Below, in pieces: positions 61,600-64,000 of a DNA stretch of 64,000 nucleotides. Origin of the DNA: Hyphomicrobiales bacterium (lineage in GTDB: Bacteria; Pseudomonadota; Alphaproteobacteria; Rhizobiales; Rhizobiaceae). Within the stretch, counting starts at the first letter, position 1. Each line of letters begins with the position of its first letter. The stretch covers positions 62,001 through 126,000 of the forward strand of contig UBMP01000011.1 of NCBI GenBank assembly GCA_900466575.1. The letters run 5' to 3'. A program made the position numbers and the translations under genes. Below the pieces are notes generated by a model. That model was given only the letters and a program-made list of their open reading frames with translations, had not been told where the DNA came from and ran no database searches.

Positions 61600-61947
61600 T
61601 CAGGCCGCCGCCTGGATCGGGTCGATGGGCTCAAGCTGGGCAGCGCGCTGGCGCTGCTTGCGGGTCGGTGGGCGCTGGTAGTTTTCCATCGGCTGCGGGT
61701 CTTTGCGACGGCCGTCGCCGTGGTAGCGCTCGCGCCACAGGAGGTGTGGGTGGGTCTTGAGCGCTGCCGCAATGGCACGTTCACCGGCCAGATTGGGCTC
61801 CTGCAGGGCGCGGGAGGCCGTGCAGCGGGCGAGGCCATAGCGGCGATCGATGTCGCGGAGGGAGAATCCGGCACGTTCGAGCCGGGCCTTGATGCTGGCG
61901 ATGGCGTCGAGCCGGCGCTGCATGGACTTGTCAATGCGCATATGCAT
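61600..61947 (-). CDS. Ner-like early regulator
   Basis: This 115-residue protein has the Ner/Nlp helix-turn-helix (IKARLERAGFSLRDIDRRYG, then LARCTASRALQEPNLAGERA and the LLWRERYHGDG end). Mu Ner turns down early and repressor transcription at the start of lytic growth. The C-terminal 40 residues are an extra basic tail. GAAGGGCG precedes ATG 61947. First gene of the leftward early operon and divergent from the repressor. Confidence 0.82.
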   Translation of the reverse strand: MHMRIDKSMQRRLDAIASIKARLERAGFSLRDIDRRYGLARCTASRALQEPNLAGERAIAAALKTHPHLLWRERYHGDGRRKDPQPMENYQRPPTRKQRQRAAQLEPIDPIQAAA

Positions 61948-61968
61948 AATCGCCCTTCGATTTGGAGA

Positions 61969-61993
61969 GGGAGGCCTGCAACGCCTCCCTTTT
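61969..61993 (+). terminator. Plus-strand hairpin and T-run in the early control region
   Basis: GGGAGGC (61969-61975) pairs with GCCTCCC (61983-61989), followed by TTTT on the plus strand. It lies in the ner leader and would stop plus-strand transcription from entering the repressor region. On the ner transcript it forms a leader hairpin. Confidence 0.5.
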
Positions 61994-62032
61994 CAATGGG
62001 TTTGTGTTCGGTATCTATCGAAAGGAATAATG

Positions 62033-62055
62033 CGTTTTGTACGTTTTGTAAACGT
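62033..62055. promoter_or_regulatory. Candidate repressor/Ner operator
   Basis: CGTTTTGTA occurs twice in tandem (62033-62041 and 62042-62050), and ACGTTT-TGT-AAACGT (62041-62055) is a perfect dyad. It lies between the divergent ner and repressor genes, 18 bases before the repressor ATG. Confidence 0.5.
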
Positions 62056-62073
62056 CCAATTTGCACTTTATGA

Positions 62074-62436
62074 ATGGCTAGGCCTGAGAAACCAAAAACG
62101 CCCTTTGCGGCGCGGCTCGTCGATGTGAGAAAGGCTCGTGGCTTCGATAAAAGAGAGCCATTCGCTGAGCATCTTGGCATGCCGCTCGAAACACTGGCGG
62201 GCTATGAGCGTGGGACTCGAGAAATGCCACTGGCGTGGCTCGAAACCTATCGTCAGCGGTTCAACGTCAATCTGAACTGGCTGATCAATGGCGATGGCGA
62301 GATGTTCGAGGTGGCGGGTCCAATCAGCGGCCGCGACGCCGTACTTCTCTCCGATTTTCAGAAGCTGCCGGAGGATCGGCAGCTCGATATCCTAGATTTC
62401 GTGACCATCAACCTCAAGCGCGTCGAACGCGGATAA
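62074..62436 (+). CDS. Phage repressor, HTH type
   Basis: This 120-residue protein has an XRE-type helix-turn-helix (REPFAEHLGMPLETLAGYERG, about residues 27-48), then LAWLETYRQRFNVNLNWLINGDG, the common ending of phage CI-like DNA-binding domains, and a short C-terminal helical part (LSDFQKLPEDRQLDILDFV). No LexA-like self-cleavage domain, so SOS cannot act by direct cleavage. No ribosome site is visible before the ATG; a leaderless or weakly translated message is possible. Confidence 0.78.
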   Translation: MARPEKPKTPFAARLVDVRKARGFDKREPFAEHLGMPLETLAGYERGTREMPLAWLETYRQRFNVNLNWLINGDGEMFEVAGPISGRDAVLLSDFQKLPEDRQLDILDFVTINLKRVERG

Positions 62437-62605
62437 AGACTGGCGTTCGTTCCGTCTCGTTGACGGCCGCCTCGAATTCGATATTGCCGTAGGCGGCTCG
62501 CGTCGCCTTCTCCAGTTCGTCGAGGGCTCGCTTGAGGCGATCGGATGAAATGCTTTTCACTGGCGCTGAAGCCAGAACAAAACTCAAGAATACACGTCGT
62601 TTCAT
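62414..62605 (-). CDS. Small SOS-box-controlled ORF convergent with the repressor
   Basis: This 63-residue protein (MKRRVFLSFVLASAPVKSIS, then SDRLKRALDELEKATRAAYG) has GGGAGA before ATG 62605 and a LexA box 26 bases upstream. The last 23 bases overlap the end of the repressor gene on the other strand. The N-terminus looks like a weak signal peptide. Function unknown; induction would send antisense transcription into the repressor gene. Confidence 0.55.
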   Translation of the reverse strand: MKRRVFLSFVLASAPVKSISSDRLKRALDELEKATRAAYGNIEFEAAVNETERTPVFIRVRRA

Positions 62606-62631
62606 AATGTCTCCCTTCGCGCTTGGCGCGT

Positions 62632-62646
62632 GAACAAAAGTGGAAC
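62632..62646. promoter_or_regulatory. LexA box (SOS), minus-strand ORF side
   Basis: GAACAAAAGTGGAAC fits the alphaproteobacterial LexA site GAAC-N7-GAAC exactly. It lies 26 bases upstream of the ATG at 62605. Confidence 0.7.
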
Positions 62647-62754
62647 ATACGACGAGGAGACGCAAGCCAAGGGTTGAAAAGCGTTTGTTTATCAACACTA
62701 TCCACAGGTTGTGCCATCTATCCCGCTGCCCGCTTGACTCCCGCGTTGTGACGT

Positions 62755-62769
62755 GAACAAAATAGGAAC
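62755..62769. promoter_or_regulatory. LexA box (SOS), plus-strand gene side
   Basis: GAACAAAATAGGAAC fits GAAC-N7-GAAC exactly, 29 bases upstream of the ATG at 62799. It shares GTGAACAAAA and GGAACATA with the first box, suggesting duplication of the control site. Confidence 0.7.
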
Positions 62770-62798
62770 ATATACCTAACGTCAAGGAGAAAGTTCCT

Positions 62799-63041
62799 AT
62801 GTCCTTTGAGCCCAAGTTCATCGTCCTACCGTTCCGCCGCTCCCGGAACCGCCTGGTCCTCGGCGACATGCGCCAGGCCACATCAATGGCCTCGGCCGAT
62901 CGGCTGGCCCAGTCGCTGGCCGATCGCCTCGGTGGTGCACGGGCTTATGAGGTGCAAGTGGAGGAGGAGAGCGGGGAGATGCATGAGCCTCGGCTCATTA
63001 GTGCGCATGGCGAGACGTTCGACGTGATGGCGGAAGCCTGA
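62799..63041 (+). CDS. Small SOS-box-controlled protein
   Basis: This 80-residue protein (MSFEPKFIVLPFRRSRNRLV, then RLAQSLADRLGGARAYEVQV) has a strong AAGGAGA ribosome site and a LexA box upstream. No family recognised; it looks like a small alpha/beta domain. Part of a short plus-strand unit with the next gene, 12 bases away. Confidence 0.6.
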   Translation: MSFEPKFIVLPFRRSRNRLVLGDMRQATSMASADRLAQSLADRLGGARAYEVQVEEESGEMHEPRLISAHGETFDVMAEA

Positions 63042-63053
63042 TCGGGGGCGGCG

Positions 63054-63311
63054 GTGATCACGATCGATACCCTCGGCCAAATGATCGAGCATCGTCACTG
63101 GCTGAGCGTTCACTGTAATGCCAGGGATTGCTGGAACCGAGCGCCGGTCGATCTACCGGCGCTGGCGGCGCGGCTCGGCGCGGACCATCGTTCTCTCGCG
63201 CCGTTTCTGAAGCCCTATTTCATCTGCAGCAGGTGCGGGAGCCGCGATATCGGCTTCACAACCGGGGCGGAAATGCCGAACCTCTGCGAGGGTGCCTACA
63301 TAGGTCGGTGA
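63054..63311 (+). CDS. Small zinc-ribbon-like protein
   Basis: This 85-residue protein has a GTG start. Two Cys pairs (HCNARDC near residues 20-26 and FICSRCG near 57-63) could bind zinc. MITIDTLGQMIEHRHWLSVH opens it. Similar small proteins are widespread in rhizobial genomes and prophages. Likely in one transcript with the SOS-controlled gene. Confidence 0.6.
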   Translation: MITIDTLGQMIEHRHWLSVHCNARDCWNRAPVDLPALAARLGADHRSLAPFLKPYFICSRCGSRDIGFTTGAEMPNLCEGAYIGR

Positions 63312-63320
63312 GCGGGCCAT

Positions 63321-64000
63321 TCAGCGGTACGAACTCAGCCAAGATAAATCGTAGGCCTGGGCAGTCTTGTAATTAGGCGAAAGCACAGCCCGGAGTTTCT
63401 CGGTAAACATCTGTACGTCCAGAAAATAGTTGGGGAATGCCTTTCTAAGGTCCAGAACCGTGTTGGCCTCGACGAGAACGGTGTTTCTATTGCCGTGCTT
63501 GGTTTCCTCGATCACATACTGCTGAGCACTAATATTGTAGTTCGAATAGGGACGAACCGAAACAGTCCCATTTTGGGCGTCGAATTGCAGAAGGAAGTAT
63601 TGCGAATATCCACTGTCGTGCTCCTCAGTGAACTTTAATGCGTTTCGATATTTTTCCAAGGATGAGACAGCCTTGATCTTTTTTGTCAGCTCTCGGATTT
63701 CCTTACGGAGTTCCTCGCGAGGCAAGTTCGCTTGCGGACAAGGTTGCGATCCTTCGTCGTATGCAAATTCTGAAGACATCAGTTGGAAAAAACGTCGCCA
63801 ATCTTCGTCGCCTTCGCCGCCCTTTATGTTCTCACCACGAACTAGTCCTACCGCTTCTACTGCTGTGGCCCAGGCATGCTGGAGACGGGTGCGAAGTTGG
63901 ACCTCGACGGTTTGCCGATTATACACCTCTGATACTCCGGTACCCCGAAACTTTAAGATGATGTGGTGACTTCTATATCCATCTGTCTTAGGCTCAGCTA
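63321..64000 (-). CDS. RelA/SpoT-domain protein, cut by the window end
   Basis: The frame is open to the last base, so the N-terminus lies outside. The visible 226 residues begin within the synthetase fold (KTDGYRSHHIILKF) and continue with YNRQTVEVQLRTRLQHAWAT, the (p)ppGpp synthetase signature after the catalytic loop. A C-terminal part of about 150 residues has no TGS or ACT domain, so it is a small-alarmone-synthetase-like protein. Base composition is clearly lower in GC than the chromosome. It may make alarmones or, like CapRel/FaRel toxins, modify tRNA; this cannot be told from the visible part. Confidence 0.75.
   Translation of the reverse strand, partial: AEPKTDGYRSHHIILKFRGTGVSEVYNRQTVEVQLRTRLQHAWATAVEAVGLVRGENIKGGEGDEDWRRFFQLMSSEFAYDEGSQPCPQANLPREELRKEIRELTKKIKAVSSLEKYRNALKFTEEHDSGYSQYFLLQFDAQNGTVSVRPYSNYNISAQQYVIEETKHGNRNTVLVEANTVLDLRKAFPNYFLDVQMFTEKLRAVLSPNYKTAQAYDLSWLSSYR

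Larger units (their letters stand above)
21362..63311 (-). mobile_element. Mu-like transposable prophage with P2-type tail
   Basis: The block carries every module of a transposable temperate phage in Mu order: repressor and Ner, transposase and target ATPase, GemA, Mor, lysis, terminase, portal, protease/scaffold, capsid, then a P2-ordered contractile tail. Limits are approximate. The tail-side end lies between the tRNA (21142) and the signal-peptide gene at 21362. The repressor-side end is past 62436, probably past 63311, and could lie outside the window if the RelA/SpoT-domain gene is phage cargo. I could not find terminal TG...CA ends with a short target duplication. No core gene looks broken, so the element may be inducible. 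Confidence 0.9.

Noticed and set aside
21236-62652. GAACATACGA shared by 21236-21245 and 62643-62652 as possible transposase end sites
   Set aside because: The second copy lies within a LexA box region and the match is only ten bases in the same orientation, not inverted as expected for phage ends. I could not define TG...CA termini with a target duplication.

Overview
The window is about 64 kb of high-GC DNA from an alphaproteobacterium of the order Hyphomicrobiales, most likely Rhizobiaceae (Rhizobium, Agrobacterium, Shinella or a relative). The evidence is a set of order-typical genes: bacA, chpT, sciP, eipA (DUF1134) and a rhizobial-type rpoH. Two GAAC-N7-GAAC LexA boxes of the alphaproteobacterial type point the same way. 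The genus cannot be fixed from the sequence alone.

Bases 1-21142 are ordinary chromosome. In order they hold the 3' end of map, the peptide importer bacA, an NnrU-family membrane protein, a YfgM-like protein with the GTPase der, a GT4 glycosyltransferase, a GH13 alpha-glucosidase, a receiver-like protein with chpT, eipA, a coiled-coil membrane protein, a TrmH-type methyltransferase with a small membrane protein, rluD, rpoH, a large Pro/Glu-rich membrane protein, purA, a DMT exporter, sciP, mnmA and an elongator tRNA-Met. ChpT and SciP both belong to the CtrA cell-cycle circuit, and eipA has a near-consensus CtrA box upstream. rpoH is preceded by a heat-shock (sigma-32) type promoter.

From about 21.2 kb to at least 62.4 kb, probably 63.3 kb, lies a complete-looking transposable prophage read almost entirely on the minus strand. 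Its early region (62.1 to 51.7 kb) has a divergent repressor and Ner-like gene, a DnaA-domain-IV-like protein, a ParB-like protein, a MuA-type DDE transposase, a MuB-type ATPase, DUF3164, GemA (gp16) and a Mor-type activator. Lysis genes follow (GH19 endolysin, putative holin, overlapping Rz/Rz1 spanins). Next come Mu-type packaging and head genes (gp25/26/27-like, TerL gp28, portal gp29, head protein F, protease with nested scaffold, decoration protein, capsid T, gp36, gp37). The contractile tail module runs in phage P2 order (V, W, J, I, fibre genes, sheath, tube, E/E', tape measure, U, X, D). The end of the prophage carries an SGNH hydrolase and an adenine methylase. The element is therefore a Mu-replication, Mu-head and P2-tail mosaic.

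The most interesting signals sit outside the core genes. Related dyad sequences (TGACA-NN-TGTCA type) lie just upstream of the endolysin, protease and tail-sheath operons, as expected for binding sites of the phage's own Mor/C-type activator. Two LexA boxes flank a divergent promoter region beside the repressor, and one drives a small ORF that converges on and overlaps the repressor gene. A textbook -1 frameshift site (T TTT TTG) joins the tail chaperone to its extension. Four cargo genes face against the phage: two secreted proteins, and two membrane proteins that are paralogous to each other inside the early region. An 80-nt element closed by a 9-bp stem follows one of them. At the window edge an AT-richer RelA/SpoT-domain gene runs off the end.
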